From a bacterium (GTDB lineage: Bacteria > Actinomycetota > Acidimicrobiia > Spongiisociales > Spongiisociaceae), in assembly GCA_026710435.1 (NCBI GenBank), contig JAPOQZ010000234.1, positions 1 through 52,761 on the forward strand: a stretch of 52,761 nucleotides of DNA, written 5' to 3'. Each line of letters starts with the position of its first letter. The stretch's first letter is position 1. Under the pieces are notes generated by a model. It did not search any database, was not told where the DNA came from, and worked only from the letters and a program-made list of their open reading frames with translations. Position numbers and translations under genes: made by a program. Shown piece by piece: positions 24,796-35,212 of this stretch.

Positions 24796-26313
24796 ATGAG
24801 AAGGAAAGCCCTGCTGTCGGTGTACGACAAGACCGGGATAGCGGAGTTCGCCAACGGACTGTCCTGCCTTGGCTGGGAGTTGATCAGTAGTGGCGGGACG
24901 GCAGACGTCCTCCGAGCGGCTGGTCTTTCCGTGACCGACGTGGCCGACCATACCGGCAGCCCGGCCATGCTTGGACACCGGGTCGTCACCCTCCATCCCA
25001 GGATCCACGGGGGCATCCTCGCCGACCGGAGTGATCCCGGCCATTCGAGAGAGCTCGAGGAGTACGGAGTCGACCCGATCGACCTGGTGGTGGTGAACCT
25101 CTACCCGTTTGCGTCGGAACCAGGCCTGGAGTTGATAGACATCGGCGGTCCCGCTCTGGTCCGGGCAGCCGCCAAGAATCACCTCTCCGTCGGGGTGGTG
25201 ATCGAGCCCCGGGACTACGACCGTGTACTGGACGAACTCCGATCCAACGGCGACCTATCCGAAGGCACCCGGCGGGAACTGGCGCGCACCGCGTTCGCTC
25301 GGACCGCCTCCTACGACGCGACGATCGTCGAGTGGTTCGACGCCGGCGGCCCTCGGAGCGAGTTGTTGCCTCCTAGCCTCCACGTCACGCTCGAGCGGGC
25401 GGACGTGCTGCGATACGGGGAGAATCCCCACCAGCCCGGCGCCCGGTACCGCCGGACGGGGTTGTATGGCGTTGACTGGTGGGACCGCACCCAGCAGCTC
25501 GGGGGGATGCCGATGAGCTACCTGAACCTGCTCGACGCCGGTGCGGCCTGGGCTCTGGTGCACGACATGGGCAACCGTCCGTCTGCGGCGGTGATCAAGC
25601 ATGGAGCTCCGTGCGGCGCCGCCCATGGCGAGGATATCCGTGAGGCGTACCGCAAGGCGGTCGAATGCGATTCGAGGGCGGCATTCGGCGGGGTGGTGGC
25701 CTTCAACCGGGTCGTGGACCGGGACACGGTCGCCTGCTTCCAGGATGCTCCACAGGCGGACGTCGTCATCGCTCCGGGATTCGACAGTGGGGTCGTCGAC
25801 AGGATCCGAGCTCGCCGGGCCGGCACCCGAGTTCTCCAGGCGCCTCGGCCCGTTCCCCCGGAGCGAACCGTTCGCCAGATCCACGGTGGCTGGCTTGTCC
25901 AGGCAGCCGCATCGACGAGAGGCCGCAGCGGCTGGCAGGTTGTCACCCGCAGGAAGCCGACCGCCGACGAGGAGGCCGATGCGGCATTCGCTTGGACGGT
26001 CTGCCGCCACGTCCCGTCGAACGCCGTGGTGATGGCCAGGGGCGAGACGGCTTGGGGGATAGGTGGCGGCCAGCAGGACCGGGTCGGCGCGGTCGAGCTT
26101 GCCGCTGCCAGGGCTGGAGGGCGGGCCGCGGGCGGTGCCTGTGCATCCGATGGCTTCTTTCCGTTCGCCGATGGCATCGATGCCGCGGGGGATGCCGGCG
26201 TCACAATGGTGGTTCAGCCAGGTGGATCGGTTAACGACGATTCGGTCATCGCGGCGGCTGACCGCCTTGGAATGGCGATGGTGCTGACGGGCGAGCGGCA
26301 GTTTCGCCATTGA
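24796..26313 (+). CDS. purH: Bifunctional AICAR transformylase / IMP cyclohydrolase
   Basis: A 505-residue enzyme for the last two steps of IMP synthesis. The N-terminal IMP cyclohydrolase (MGS-like fold) opens with [11 protein letters not shown] and includes [12 protein letters not shown] and VVVNLYPF. The C-terminal AICAR formyltransferase has [12 protein letters not shown], the catalytic IKHGAPCG (K-H pair, around residue 270) and the closing [10 protein letters not shown]. The GAPCG form differs slightly from the common ANPCG, but the Lys-His pair is kept. FolD, encoded next, supplies its 10-formyl-THF cofactor, so the adjacency makes sense. Confidence 0.94.
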   Translation: MRRKALLSVYDKTGIAEFANGLSCLGWELISSGGTADVLRAAGLSVTDVADHTGSPAMLGHRVVTLHPRIHGGILADRSDPGHSRELEEYGVDPIDLVVVNLYPFASEPGLELIDIGGPALVRAAAKNHLSVGVVIEPRDYDRVLDELRSNGDLSEGTRRELARTAFARTASYDATIVEWFDAGGPRSELLPPSLHVTLERADVLRYGENPHQPGARYRRTGLYGVDWWDRTQQLGGMPMSYLNLLDAGAAWALVHDMGNRPSAAVIKHGAPCGAAHGEDIREAYRKAVECDSRAAFGGVVAFNRVVDRDTVACFQDAPQADVVIAPGFDSGVVDRIRARRAGTRVLQAPRPVPPERTVRQIHGGWLVQAAASTRGRSGWQVVTRRKPTADEEADAAFAWTVCRHVPSNAVVMARGETAWGIGGGQQDRVGAVELAAARAGGRAAGGACASDGFFPFADGIDAAGDAGVTMVVQPGGSVNDDSVIAAADRLGMAMVLTGERQFRH

Positions 26314-26400
26314 TCGGGAGACGATGGGCGGACGTGGCTTTGATACCGTTCTGCGTCCAGGGAGGTTCGACCCGTATGACCATATGTACTGGAGTAGGTG

Positions 26401-27264
26401 ATGAGTGCAACCGTTCTTGACGGCAAGGTCGTGGCGCGTGTGGTGCTCGATGAGGTCCGAACGCGCGTCGCTGCGTTAGCGGAGGCCGGTGAGGGGGTCA
26501 CGCTGGCCACTATTCTGGTGGGTGACGATCCCGCCTCGGCCACATATGTACGTTCCAAGCGTAGGCGCGCTGCAGAAGTCGGCATCCGCTCCGTCCATCA
26601 CGCACTCGACGCCGGTGTCACCCAGGAGGAAGTAGTAGGTCTCATCAGGAGCCTGAGCTCCGATCCCGGCATCCACGGGATACTCCTCCAGCTTCCGCTG
26701 CCGGGAGGGCTTGACGACCAGGCCGCCACGCAGCAGATCCATCCGTCCAAGGATGTGGATGGGCTGCATCCCACAAACCTGGGCATGATCGTTCTCGACC
26801 GTTCGGTCCTCGCACCGTGCACCCCGAGCGGATGCTTGCGCATTCTCGATCATTACCGCGTCCCCGTTCGAGGCGCAAACGTCGTAGTGGTGGGGCGATC
26901 GTTCCTCGTTGGCCGGCCGCTGGCCCTGCTGCTGGCTACCCGGGGCATCGACGCAACGGTCACCATCGCCCATTCTCGAACCAGGGCGCTCCCCGAGGTC
27001 ACTCGACGCGCCGACATCCTCGTCGTAGCGGTGGGCAGGGCTGAGATGATCTCCTCAGAACACGTCCGGCCGGGCGCGGTCGTGATAGACGTAGGGATCA
27101 ACAGAACCGACTCGGGCCGTCTGGTGGGCGACGTGGATTTCGAGGACGTGGCACGGGTTGCCGGTGCGATCACGCCGGTTCCCGGAGGTGTGGGTCCGAT
27201 GACCGTGGCGATGTTGATGCGAAATACTGTGATCGCAGCCGAGAACCGGATCCGAGGCGCGTGA
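26401..27264 (+). CDS. folD: Methylene-THF dehydrogenase / cyclohydrolase
   Basis: A 287-residue bifunctional enzyme that interconverts 5,10-methylene- and 10-formyl-tetrahydrofolate with NADP. The catalytic Tyr49-x3-Lys53 pair is in [31 protein letters not shown] and the C-terminal [14 protein letters not shown] are the family signatures, and [13 protein letters not shown] is the NADP loop. The ATG at 26401 is chosen; a GTG one codon earlier is equivalent. It probably belongs with purH, 87 bp upstream, which consumes 10-formyl-THF. Confidence 0.95.
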   Translation: MSATVLDGKVVARVVLDEVRTRVAALAEAGEGVTLATILVGDDPASATYVRSKRRRAAEVGIRSVHHALDAGVTQEEVVGLIRSLSSDPGIHGILLQLPLPGGLDDQAATQQIHPSKDVDGLHPTNLGMIVLDRSVLAPCTPSGCLRILDHYRVPVRGANVVVVGRSFLVGRPLALLLATRGIDATVTIAHSRTRALPEVTRRADILVVAVGRAEMISSEHVRPGAVVIDVGINRTDSGRLVGDVDFEDVARVAGAITPVPGGVGPMTVAMLMRNTVIAAENRIRGA

Positions 27265-27613
27265 CGGTCGAGAAGCGGGGTTTCGGACGGTCGGACTTGG
27301 TCCATACGAGGTGTTGCTGAGAACCGCCCTGCCGTCCCGACGATGGGTCTCGAGCCATGATTCTCCATGGACCCGACACACCCACGTACATCAGTCCCAG
27401 GTCAATCTCACTATGAGGGACAGGACAACATGCACCTGGCGGGTGGGGTAAGCGTGCTAGCAATCCTGGGCCATCGGATCTTCATGTTCGCAGGCTGGCG
27501 CCTGATCCTCCCCCTCCGATTCGCGCCAAAAACCCCGATCCATGCGGAGTCGGGCCCGGGAACTGATCCGCGGGCGGTGGAGCAACCGGATTCTCGGTTG
27601 CCCGCCACGGATC
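27265..27613. other. Intergenic region with an R2 fragment
   Basis: A 349-bp gap between folD and the R1 element next to the menC-like gene. Apart from an R2-like fragment at about 27353-27395 I see nothing in it; open frames here have no recognisable product. Confidence 0.45.
27353..27395 (+). repeat. R2 repeat fragment
   Basis: About 40 bp match the left end of the complete R2 copies: GCCATGATTCTCCATG followed by GACACACCCACGTA, compared with GCCTTGATTCTTCATG and GACACACCCACGTA at 32219-32253. No terminal TA and no opposite end can be found, so this is a decayed or truncated copy. Confidence 0.55.
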
Positions 27614-27718
27614 TAGGAGGGTGCTGAGCAATCCACCAGCGGCCTGCCAACCGCTGGCATAATTCCTGGGCTGGCGGGCGGCAGGCCCGAGCAATCGTCA
27701 TTGTTCAGCACCCTCCTA
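27614..27718 (-). repeat. R1 palindromic element, copy 2 (at menC-like stop)
   Basis: A 105-bp element with TA at both ends (27614-27615, 27717-27718). On the minus strand it starts TAGGAGGGTGCTGAACAAT and ends ATTGCTCAGCACCCTCCTA, a perfect basal stem. The TA at 27717-27718 belongs to the TAG stop of the minus-strand menC-like gene, and the element lies in sense orientation downstream of it. Confidence 0.92.
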
Positions 27719-28771
27719 TGGTGTGACTAACTCTGAGCGCACTACATGGTCGGACGCAGTGCCGGAAAACGGGTCAACCCGGATCCCAAGACCGGGATCC
27801 TCGGGAAGCGTGTGGTGTCCGGCGGCCAGATCCCAGGGATGATCCGAAACGTCGGCTGCCAGCATCCAACGGGTCGGTACTAGATCGGTGAACTTCACCC
27901 CTTCCAGCGACGCGATCGCCAGCGCGTGGGACCGTCCTACCGACGTTTCAACCAAGCCGCCCACCTTCACGTCGATTCCGGCCTCCCTAGCCCGTTCGGC
28001 GATCCGAAGGACGCTCGATGTCCCGAGGAGCCCGGGTTTGAGGCTCACCATGTCGGCACATCGTCTCTCTATCACGCGGGTAGCGCGGTCCGGAGTGGTA
28101 ACAGACTCGTCCAGACACAACGGTGTATCGATCCGGGATCGCAGTTGCTGGTGCCCCCCGAGGTCATCTCCATCCAGGGGCTGTTCCAGGTAGCTGAGAG
28201 AGAGGGTGTCGACCGCTTCGAAGATCGGATCACCCATCTGGTAGCTGCCGTTGGCATCAGCGGAGATCGCCAGGCCGGGAAACTGTCGGCGAACAGCCTG
28301 CAGGTGTGGCAGGTCCTGGCCGGGTGCGATCTTGATCTTCACCTCCAGGATTCCGGCCTCGACGGCCTGGTTCACATGTTCCACCGTTTCGGCGGGGGTT
28401 CGTTTCAGGCCGATTGCCGCACAGGCCCGGATGGATCGGGGAGTTCCACCGACGAAGGTCCATAGGGGCACCCCGGCCCGCCGGGCTTCCAGATCCTTCC
28501 TGGCTTGATCGATGGCTGCGCGTGCCGATGGGGGAAGTCCTCTCGTGTGGCCCGCCGGCGCTGGTCTCCCGTTGGACTGAAGAGCGTTCCACACGTCGGC
28601 TACCGTCTCGATGGTGACTCCCGGATACGGAGCTGCCTCACCCCAGCCGGTCAGGCCGTCCTCGGTGATGGAGACGAGCACGATGCGTCGCTCTCCAACT
28701 GCTCCCCGGGCATTGGATAGAGGGCGAAGCAGGGGTATACATAGCTCGGTCAGACGCATAGCCGTCGGCAT
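27716..28771 (-). CDS. menC: Enolase-superfamily enzyme, o-succinylbenzoate synthase-like
   Basis: A 351-residue enolase-superfamily protein of the muconate-lactonising subgroup. The catalytic residues are visible: KIKI with the K-x-K pair (near residue 163), metal ligands in SADANGSY (Asp), YLEQPL (Glu) and CLDES (Asp), and the second lysine in SLKPGLLG. The spacing and the KIAPGQD stretch look most like class II MenC, which dehydrates SHCHC to o-succinylbenzoate in menaquinone synthesis. N-acylamino-acid racemase activity is common in this group and cannot be excluded. The ATG at 28771 fits the family start. No other men gene is nearby. Its TAG stop is the end of an R1 element. Confidence 0.8.
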   Translation of the reverse strand: MPTAMRLTELCIPLLRPLSNARGAVGERRIVLVSITEDGLTGWGEAAPYPGVTIETVADVWNALQSNGRPAPAGHTRGLPPSARAAIDQARKDLEARRAGVPLWTFVGGTPRSIRACAAIGLKRTPAETVEHVNQAVEAGILEVKIKIAPGQDLPHLQAVRRQFPGLAISADANGSYQMGDPIFEAVDTLSLSYLEQPLDGDDLGGHQQLRSRIDTPLCLDESVTTPDRATRVIERRCADMVSLKPGLLGTSSVLRIAERAREAGIDVKVGGLVETSVGRSHALAIASLEGVKFTDLVPTRWMLAADVSDHPWDLAAGHHTLPEDPGLGIRVDPFSGTASDHVVRSELVTP

Positions 28772-28848
28772 CAAGGCAGGATACTCCACGATCAACCACG
28801 GGACGGCGATACCGAAACGGCTGTGCATAGCGTGAACACGCCCCAGGG

Positions 28849-28943
28849 GGGTGGATGGGAAACGGGTTCTTGGTGGGCCAGACGTCCGCTGACCAGGTAG
28901 TTTACCATCGGGTAACTGGCCGGCAGGGAGTTTCCCACCACCC
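28849..28943. repeat. Inverted repeat between menC-like and icd
   Basis: GGGTGGATGGGAAAC (28849-28863) is matched by GTTTCCCACCACCC (28930-28943), a 14-bp inverted repeat with a single bulge enclosing 66 bp. The enclosed part has its own partial palindrome around AGTTTACC/GGGTAACT. It lies directly beside R1 copy 3 in a divergent promoter region and does not resemble R1, R2 or R3 internally. Confidence 0.5.
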
Positions 28944-28946
28944 TCA

Positions 28947-29050
28947 TCGGCGGGTGCTGACCAATGACGATTGCTCGGGCCTTCCGCCCGCCGGACCAGG
29001 ATCAATCCGGCGATTGGCAGGCCGCTGGTGGATTGCTCAGCACCCTCCTA
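28947..29050 (+). repeat. R1 palindromic element, copy 3 (upstream of icd)
   Basis: A 104-bp copy whose right end is intact (CAGCACCCTCCTA, TA at 29049-29050) and whose left end has drifted (TC instead of TA, GGCGGGTGCTGA). The apical stem is CGCCGGA/TCCGGCG, a paired variant of the stem in other copies. It lies in the divergent space between the menC-like gene and icd, 35 bp before the icd start, not at a stop codon. Confidence 0.85.
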
Positions 29051-29085
29051 GGCTCGGGGTCCGGAAGTAGAAAACAGGAGCGTGT

Positions 29086-30357
29086 ATGGCGGAACGTATA
29101 GCGATGGGGGATTCCGGACTGCTTGTCCCGGAGCACCCGATAATCCCGTACATAGAAGGTGATGGGATCGGGCCCGACATATGGAACGCGTCCCGAAGGG
29201 TGTTCGACGCAGCCGTGCAGCACGTGTACATGGGGGAACGGCGCGTTGAGTGGCTTGAAGTGCTGGCGGGTGAGAAGTCGTACCGTGACTCCGGCGAGTG
29301 GCTTCCAGCCAAGACACTCGAGATACTGTGGTCACACCTGGTCGGCATCAAGGGCCCGTTGACGACACCGGTTGGCGGAGGCATCCGCTCCCTCAACGTC
29401 ACTCTGCGACAGACCCTGGATCTCTATGTGTGCCTTCGGCCGGTTCGCTGGTTCCGGGGCATTCCTTCCCCTATCCGGACACCGCACCTGGTCGACATGG
29501 TCATATTCCGTGAGAACACCGAGGATGTCTACGCCGGAAAGGAAGTGGAGCAGGGCACCCTCGATGCGGCCCGGATGCGTACGTTCCTCGCAGAGTGCTA
29601 CGGATGGGATATACGGGACGACTCGGGCATCGGGATCAAACCGATCTCGATAACAGGATCGAAGCGGCTCGTCCGGGCCGCGATCCACTTCGCGATAACG
29701 TTTGGTCGACGCTCTGTGACTCTCGTTCACAAGGGAAACATAATGAAGTTCACCGAGGGAGCTTTCCGGAGTTGGGGATACGAGGTCGCCACCGAGGAGT
29801 TCCGCGAGGAAACGGTGACCTGGGAGGAATGCGGTGGAGATCCGGGGGATCGGATCCTCATCCAGGACGTCATAGCCGATGCGATGCTGCAGCAGATCCT
29901 CACCCGTCCCGCCAATTACGACGTCATCGCGACCACCAATCTCAACGGCGACTACCTTTCGGACGCGCTGGCTGCACAGGTGGGAGGGATCGGCCTGGCG
30001 CCGGGGGGCAATATCAACTACACCAGCGGCCATGCCATCTTCGAGGCGACGCACGGAACCGCGCCGAAGTACGCCGGACTTGACAAGGTCAACCCTGGGT
30101 CCCTGATCCTGTCGGGGGCCATAATGTTCCGCTACCTGGGCTGGACGGAAGTCGCCGATCTCATCGAGGCGAGCCTAGAAGCGGTCATCGGCGATCGAAT
30201 AGTCACGTACGACTTGGCCCGCCTCATGAAGTTCGCCACAGAGGTCAAGACCTCCGCCTTCGCGAGCCAGATGATCGACCGGATGCCAATCATTGAGGAG
30301 TATGCGGCCCTCCACGGGACTAGGCGAGCTCCCAGCCACCTCAGGGCATACATGTAG
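29086..30357 (+). CDS. icd: NADP-dependent isocitrate dehydrogenase
   Basis: A 423-residue dimeric isocitrate dehydrogenase of the E. coli type (416 aa), making 2-oxoglutarate and NADPH in the TCA cycle. [11 protein letters not shown] (about 23-33) opens the fold, [11 protein letters not shown] carries the substrate-binding serine (the AceK phosphorylation site in E. coli), [11 protein letters not shown] and [13 protein letters not shown] follow, and [20 protein letters not shown] is the NADP-binding C-terminal block. The ATG follows ACAGGAG. The promoter must lie in or next to R1 copy 3. mdh follows after 38 bp. Confidence 0.95.
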   Translation: MAERIAMGDSGLLVPEHPIIPYIEGDGIGPDIWNASRRVFDAAVQHVYMGERRVEWLEVLAGEKSYRDSGEWLPAKTLEILWSHLVGIKGPLTTPVGGGIRSLNVTLRQTLDLYVCLRPVRWFRGIPSPIRTPHLVDMVIFRENTEDVYAGKEVEQGTLDAARMRTFLAECYGWDIRDDSGIGIKPISITGSKRLVRAAIHFAITFGRRSVTLVHKGNIMKFTEGAFRSWGYEVATEEFREETVTWEECGGDPGDRILIQDVIADAMLQQILTRPANYDVIATTNLNGDYLSDALAAQVGGIGLAPGGNINYTSGHAIFEATHGTAPKYAGLDKVNPGSLILSGAIMFRYLGWTEVADLIEASLEAVIGDRIVTYDLARLMKFATEVKTSAFASQMIDRMPIIEEYAALHGTRRAPSHLRAYM

Positions 30358-30395
30358 AATCGTCCTGCCGTCGCAGACAGTCGGGAGAACGCTTC

Positions 30396-31349
30396 ATGGG
30401 GCATGAGATAACCAAGAAGGTAACAGTGGTCGGCGCGGGCAAGTACGGCTCTACCGCTGTGCAAAGGCTCGCTGGATGGGACATAGCCGACGAAGTGGTC
30501 ATGGTCGACATCGTGGAGGGGCTGCCGCAGGGTCTGGCCTTGGATATGAACCAGTCCCGGCCCATCGAAGGCTACCGGACCAGGGTGATCGGCACCAACG
30601 ACTACGACGCGACCGCAGGCAGCGACGTGGCCATCATCACCGCCGGCCTGCCCCGCAAGCCCGGCATGTCACGTATGGACTTGCTCGCCGTCAACACTCG
30701 TATCGTCAAGCAGGTCACCGAACAGTTGGTGGAGCGATCCCCGGACATGACCATCATCGTGGTCACCAACCCGCTCGATCAGATGACCCTGCTTACCGCG
30801 GACGTGAGTGGCCTACCGAGGAACAAGGTTATGGGTCAGGCCGGAATCCTCGACTCGTCCCGCTTTGCCCACTTCATCGCCGATCGATTGGACGTCGACG
30901 TCCTTTCGGTGAGGGCCCTGACGTTGGGAAGCCATGGCGAGACCATGGTGCCGGTTCCTTCGCAGTGTTTCGTAGGTGACACCCCGCTGTCCGAACTGCT
31001 TGCGCCCGATGAGATCGACGCGTTGGTGGAGCGCACGCGCGGTGGTGGGGCGGAGATAGTTGGGCTCCTCAAGACCGGGAGCGCCTACTATGCCCCGTCG
31101 TCCGCTGCGGCGGTCATGGCGAGAGCGATCCTGACGGGTGAGCCGTACAATGCCCCGGTCTGCGCGTGGCTATCCGGTCAGTACGGCATCTCCGGGGTCT
31201 ATCTAGGGGTCCTTGCTCGACTCGGGGCGGGCGGAGTGGAAGAAGTCATCGAGTTGCCCCTGACCGACACGGAGCGGCGCGATCTGCACGGCGCCGCGGA
31301 GGCCGTACGGGCCAAGGTCGCGGAACTGGCCGAGTTGGTGGTCGACTGA
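30396..31349 (+). CDS. mdh: Malate dehydrogenase
   Basis: A 317-residue LDH-like malate dehydrogenase oxidising malate to oxaloacetate. The NAD motif G13-A-G-K-Y-G18 and the NAD-selecting Asp38 (MVD) are visible. The substrate arginines are in GLPRKPGMSRMDLL, and the active His is in LGSHGETMVP near residue 187. The Arg in the GLPRKPGMSR loop, where lactate dehydrogenases carry Gln, indicates malate. It follows icd closely on the same strand, so the two TCA genes probably share a transcript. Confidence 0.95.
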   Translation: MGHEITKKVTVVGAGKYGSTAVQRLAGWDIADEVVMVDIVEGLPQGLALDMNQSRPIEGYRTRVIGTNDYDATAGSDVAIITAGLPRKPGMSRMDLLAVNTRIVKQVTEQLVERSPDMTIIVVTNPLDQMTLLTADVSGLPRNKVMGQAGILDSSRFAHFIADRLDVDVLSVRALTLGSHGETMVPVPSQCFVGDTPLSELLAPDEIDALVERTRGGGAEIVGLLKTGSAYYAPSSAAAVMARAILTGEPYNAPVCAWLSGQYGISGVYLGVLARLGAGGVEEVIELPLTDTERRDLHGAAEAVRAKVAELAELVVD

Positions 31350-31514
31350 GTCCACGCTCACAGGGTCCGGTCTCGATGACGCGCCGAACCGGAGGTTTCT
31401 TGTGGGCTTGGAGTCGGCTCGTGACGGGTGCCAAGTTCGCTGAGCCGATGCTTATACTCGGATGGTCGTGAGGGTCGGCATGCTCCCGATCTTCCGGACA
31501 CGATGGAGGGCTCG

Positions 31515-31790
31515 ATGAACAAGCGAGATCTGGCTTATATAGTCGCCTACGAGACCGGGATGTCGAGAGCGCTTGCCGAAGCTGGGGTCGACTCCGTCTT
31601 CAAGGCGATCAGCGCGGCTCTCCAGGATGGCGCCAAGGTCCGGATCAGCGGTTTCGGGACCTTCGAGGTACGGGACAGGAAGGCGCGGGTGGGGCGCAAT
31701 CCGCGTACGGGTGAGACCGTTCCGATTCCCGCTACCAGGGCGCCGGCTTTCCGGGCAGCCCAGGCGCTCAAGCAAGCCGTGAACTCGTAA
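31515..31790 (+). CDS. hup: HU-family DNA-binding protein
   Basis: A 91-residue histone-like protein that bends and compacts DNA as a dimer. MNKRDLAYIVAYETGMS forms the N-terminal helices, VRISGFGTFEVRDRKARVGR contains the FGTFEV core, and NPRTGETVPIPATRAPAF is the DNA-binding arm with its intercalating proline. The ATG at 31515 follows GGAGGG. It lacks the long Lys/Ala-rich tail of mycobacterial HupB. It is convergent with the SCP2 gene, only 18 bp apart. Confidence 0.93.
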   Translation: MNKRDLAYIVAYETGMSRALAEAGVDSVFKAISAALQDGAKVRISGFGTFEVRDRKARVGRNPRTGETVPIPATRAPAFRAAQALKQAVNS

Positions 31791-31808
31791 AGGGGCCTTC
31801 TGGTCGTC

Positions 31809-32198
31809 TCAGTACTCGACGTCGAGAGACGACACCGCGGGTGCCAGGTGGCCCAAGACTGACTGGTGGAGCATGAGTTTGGCCAGGTTCCCAGAGACTT
31901 TCAGCTTGCCGCTGAAGAAAGCGGTCTGGATGTTCAGATCCCCTTTCGAGATCGCAGCGGCCGTGTTGTAGTCGGTTGCTACCGTCACATCGGCCTTCTT
32001 GATCGTCCCGATCTCGATAGCCGCGCTCCCATCGGCCACTCTCAGGTAGTAGCTCGAGTTCGCGCCGTCGGGTGTGGCGCTCACCTCGAACTGCAGTGAG
32101 ACCCCCACCCCTTCAATGGCAGAGGAGAACGGGGTGTGACGACTCAGGATGTCGGTAGCCGCCCGGGCCCACTCGGTGCTTAAGAACTTGGTACCCAT
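31809..32198 (-). CDS. SCP2 sterol-carrier-domain protein
   Basis: A 129-residue protein that is a single SCP-2-like domain, a hydrophobic-ligand binding fold. The central strands (YYLRVADGSAAIEIG, KADVTVATDYNTAAAISKG) and the helix GKLKVSGNLAKLMLHQ are typical; small bacterial SCP2 proteins are thought to bind lipids or acyl-CoAs, but the ligand here is unknown. The ATG at 32198 follows GGAGG. The left end of an R2 element (32217) sits 18 bp upstream of this start and its right end is the sdhB stop, so the gene is either read through from sdhB or uses a promoter within the repeat. Confidence 0.8.
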   Translation of the reverse strand: MGTKFLSTEWARAATDILSRHTPFSSAIEGVGVSLQFEVSATPDGANSSYYLRVADGSAAIEIGTIKKADVTVATDYNTAAAISKGDLNIQTAFFSGKLKVSGNLAKLMLHQSVLGHLAPAVSSLDVEY

Positions 32199-32216
32199 CG
32201 AGTAGCCTCCGGTTTC

Positions 32217-32422
32217 TAGCCTTGATTCTTCATGTTTCCAGACACACCCACGTAAGCGTGCCACATCAACGACGTCATCGGGACCGGGCCGGGCTTCACC
32301 AGACGGGCGAAGGTCGCGCCGGTCCGAGACGGGACTAGCGAAACACGATGATCCCTGGTCAGGAGCTCATGTCCTACGCCCCGCTCGTCCAGTACAAACC
32401 CCCGCATCAATAATCAGGGCTA
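32217..32422 (+). repeat. R2 repeat, copy 2 (at sdhB stop)
   Basis: A 206-bp element bounded by TA (32217-32218 and 32421-32422) with terminal inverted repeats TAGCCTTGATTCTTCATG and, reversed, TAGCCCTGATTATTGATG. The right TA is the TA of the sdhB TAG stop. The left TA sits 18 bp ahead of the SCP2 start codon, so the element fills the whole sdhB-SCP2 spacer. Confidence 0.9.
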
Positions 32423-33187
32423 GTGCTGCCCGCGTAGTCTTCGGTTACGGAACTTCGCCTGCAGGTAGTCGCGGTTCATCAGGGCGATGTTGTCCAGCGA
32501 GATGTCCTTGGGACAGGCCTGCTCGCACTCGCCATGGTTGGTACAAGATCCGAAGTACTGCTCCATGGTCTCCACCATCCTCTCGACCCGCCGCCACCGT
32601 TCCGGTTGTCCCTGGGGGAGGAGGTTGAGGTGCGCCACCTTCGCGGCGGTGAACAGTTGGGCGGCACTGTTGGGACAGGCGGCGACGCAGGCGGCGCATC
32701 CGATACAGGCAGCCGCGTCCATCGCGGCGTCGGCGGTTTCCTTGGGAACCGGGATCAGGTTGGCTTCGGGCGCCGATCCGGCCGGGGCGCTGATGTAGCC
32801 TCCGGCTTCGACGATCCGGTCGAAGGCGGACCGATCCACCACTAGGTCCCGGACGACAGGGAAAGCCGTGGCCCTCCAAGGCTCGATCACTATCACGTCA
32901 CCGTCGTCGAACTCGCGCATGTGCAGTTGGCAGGTGGCGGTGCTCGCCTGGGGACCGTGGGCCCGTCCGTTGATCATGAGGCCGCAGGAACCGCATATGC
33001 CCTCGCGGCAGTCATGATCGAAGGCGATGGGTTCCTGGCCCGCGTTCATCATCTGCTCGTTCACGATGTCGAGCATCTCCAGGAAGGACATATCCGAACT
33101 AATGTCAGCCGCTTCGTAGGTCTCGAAGCGGCCTTCGGAATCGGGACCCTTCTGGCGCCATACCCGCAAAGTGAGATGCATAGCCAT
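32420..33187 (-). CDS. sdhB: Succinate dehydrogenase iron-sulfur subunit
   Basis: The 255-residue subunit that passes electrons from the flavoprotein to quinone. The N-terminal [2Fe-2S] ferredoxin domain has C60-x4-C65-x2-C68 ([11 protein letters not shown]) and C86. The C-terminal domain has the [4Fe-4S] motif [13 protein letters not shown] near residue 156 and the [3Fe-4S] cysteines in [13 protein letters not shown]. The ATG at 33187 follows AGGGAGA, five bases after the sdhA stop, so they are co-translated. The stop TAG is the end of an R2 element. Confidence 0.95.
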   Translation of the reverse strand: MAMHLTLRVWRQKGPDSEGRFETYEAADISSDMSFLEMLDIVNEQMMNAGQEPIAFDHDCREGICGSCGLMINGRAHGPQASTATCQLHMREFDDGDVIVIEPWRATAFPVVRDLVVDRSAFDRIVEAGGYISAPAGSAPEANLIPVPKETADAAMDAAACIGCAACVAACPNSAAQLFTAAKVAHLNLLPQGQPERWRRVERMVETMEQYFGSCTNHGECEQACPKDISLDNIALMNRDYLQAKFRNRRLRGQH

Positions 33188-33192
33188 TCTCC

Positions 33193-35109
33193 CTACTTGT
33201 AGCTGCGTTGGCTGGGTTCGACGTATTCGAAGTGCAGGTCCTCCCGGTACATGGTCGGGGTGTCGCCGTAGCTCCAGTCCCATGCGGCCACGTAGGCGAA
33301 CTCCTCGTCATTGCGCTTCGCCTCGCCATCCTCCGTCTGGTGCTCGGTCCGGAAGTGACCTCCGCACGATTCCTCCCGGTGGAGCGCGTCCCGGCACATC
33401 AGGGCGGCCAATTCGAAGAAGTCTTTGACCCTGCCGGCTTTCTCGAGTGACTGGTTGAGGGAGCGACTGTCGCCGAGTACCAGGAGATCCGTATCGAGCT
33501 CCTGCCTTAAGGCTGCGATTTCCCCGATGGCCTGCTCGAGGCCGGCCGCGGTGCGTTCCATCCCGCAGTGCTCCCACACTATCTTCCCGAGTTCACGGTG
33601 AAACCAGTCGACGGTGCGGGTTCCGCCGATCGATAGGGACCGTTTCACGTCGGACCTAACCGCGGCCTCCGCGTCCCTGAAGGCGCGATCACCGGTAGGC
33701 ACGGTGGATTCTCCCAGGAGCGGAGCAAGATAGTCGCCGATCGTGTAAGGAACCACGAAGTAGCCGTCCGCCAATCCCTGCATGAGGGCCGAGGCGCCCA
33801 AGCGGTTGGCGCCGTGGTCGGAGAAGTTTGCCTCGCCGAGAGCGTAGAGGCCGGGGATGGTCGTCATCAGGTTGTAGTCGACCCACAAACCTCCCATCGT
33901 GTAGTGAACGGCCGGGTATATGCGCATCGGTTGCCGGTAGGGGCTCTCGCCGGTGATCCTCTGGTACATGTCGAGCAGGTTTCCGTAGCGCTGCCGCACG
34001 GCTTCCTCGCCGAGCCGGTCCAGCGCCCCTGCCAAGTCGAGGTACACGCCGTTGCGCAGCGGGCCGACGCCCTTTCCGCTGTCAACCTCCAGCTTGGCTG
34101 CCCTCGACGCCACATCGCGTGGTACCAGGTTCCCGAAGGCGGGGTATCTTCTCTCGAGGTAGTAGTCCCGTTCATTCTCAGGTACCTCACCTGGGGCGCG
34201 GCTCTCCTCCGACCGGAGCGGCACCCAGATGCGACCATCGTTGCGCAGCGATTCCGACATGAGGGTCAACTTCGACTGGAACTCGTCGGAGGCCGGGATG
34301 CAAGTGGGATGGATCTGGGTGTAACACGGGTTGGCGAACAGGGCCCCCTTGCGGTGAGCCCTCCAGATCGCGGTGACGTTGCACTTCATCGCATTGGTGG
34401 ACAGGTAGTAGACGTTGCTGTAACCGCCGGTAGCGAGCACGACCGCGTGGCCCGAATGCGACCTGACCTCGCCGTCGAGCAAGTCGCGGATCACGATGCC
34501 GACGGCCCTTCCGTCCTTGAGAACCACATCCAGCATCTCGGTCTGTGTATACAACTCCACGGTCCCCAGATCGACCTGGCGCATCATGGCTTGGTAGGCG
34601 CCGAGTAGGAGTTGTTGACCGGTTTGCCCTCGGGCGTAGAAGGTCCGCGAAACCTGGGCGCCCCCGAACGATCGGTTGGCGAGCAGACCTCCGTACTCGC
34701 GGGCGAACGGCACTCCTTGAGCAGTGCACTGGTCGATGATCTCCACCGAGAGCTGAGCCAACCGGTATACGTTCGACTCCCGCGAGCGGTAGTCCCCGCC
34801 CTTGACCGTGTCGTAGAACAAGCGGTAGATGGAGTCGCCGTCGTTCTGGTAGTTCTTGGAGGCGTTGATGCCCCCTTGGGCGGCGATGGAGTGGGCCCGG
34901 CGAGCCGAGTCGTGGTATGTGAAGGCCTTGACCCGGTAACCGAGTTCGGCCAGGGTTGCCGCTGCCGAGGCTCCCGCAAGCCCGGTACCCACCACGATGA
35001 CCGTGAATCTTCTCTTGTTAGAGGGATTGACCAGCTTCATCGAGAACCTGTGGTCGTCCCAATGTTCCTGGATCGGTCCGTCCGGAATCCTGGCGTCGAG
35101 TGTCAGCAC
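33193..35109 (-). CDS. sdhA: Succinate dehydrogenase flavoprotein subunit
   Basis: The 638-residue catalytic subunit oxidising succinate to fumarate. The FAD Rossmann motif is [20 protein letters not shown] (about 37-56), the FAD-linking His lies in [14 protein letters not shown], and the substrate loop includes [13 protein letters not shown] and [15 protein letters not shown], with [19 protein letters not shown] following. The GTG start is preceded by AGGAGG. It lies between sdhC (306 bp upstream, with an R2 element inside the gap) and sdhB (5 bp downstream). Confidence 0.95.
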   Translation of the reverse strand: MLTLDARIPDGPIQEHWDDHRFSMKLVNPSNKRRFTVIVVGTGLAGASAAATLAELGYRVKAFTYHDSARRAHSIAAQGGINASKNYQNDGDSIYRLFYDTVKGGDYRSRESNVYRLAQLSVEIIDQCTAQGVPFAREYGGLLANRSFGGAQVSRTFYARGQTGQQLLLGAYQAMMRQVDLGTVELYTQTEMLDVVLKDGRAVGIVIRDLLDGEVRSHSGHAVVLATGGYSNVYYLSTNAMKCNVTAIWRAHRKGALFANPCYTQIHPTCIPASDEFQSKLTLMSESLRNDGRIWVPLRSEESRAPGEVPENERDYYLERRYPAFGNLVPRDVASRAAKLEVDSGKGVGPLRNGVYLDLAGALDRLGEEAVRQRYGNLLDMYQRITGESPYRQPMRIYPAVHYTMGGLWVDYNLMTTIPGLYALGEANFSDHGANRLGASALMQGLADGYFVVPYTIGDYLAPLLGESTVPTGDRAFRDAEAAVRSDVKRSLSIGGTRTVDWFHRELGKIVWEHCGMERTAAGLEQAIGEIAALRQELDTDLLVLGDSRSLNQSLEKAGRVKDFFELAALMCRDALHREESCGGHFRTEHQTEDGEAKRNDEEFAYVAAWDWSYGDTPTMYREDLHFEYVEPSQRSYK

Positions 35110-35212
35110 TCTGGTGTCCTCCTAGGAGTGTGGTCTGAACAGCCCGTCTTCCTCTGACAGGGAATCATGTCATCGGTCGACGGCCCGGGAAGGCGTTTCG
35201 CACCACTCCTCC

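Noticed and set aside
20597-25182. Long open frames antisense to tal and to sucD/purH
   Set aside because: They mirror the codon pattern of the well-supported sense genes, as expected in GC-rich DNA, and their translations are low-complexity without recognisable motifs.
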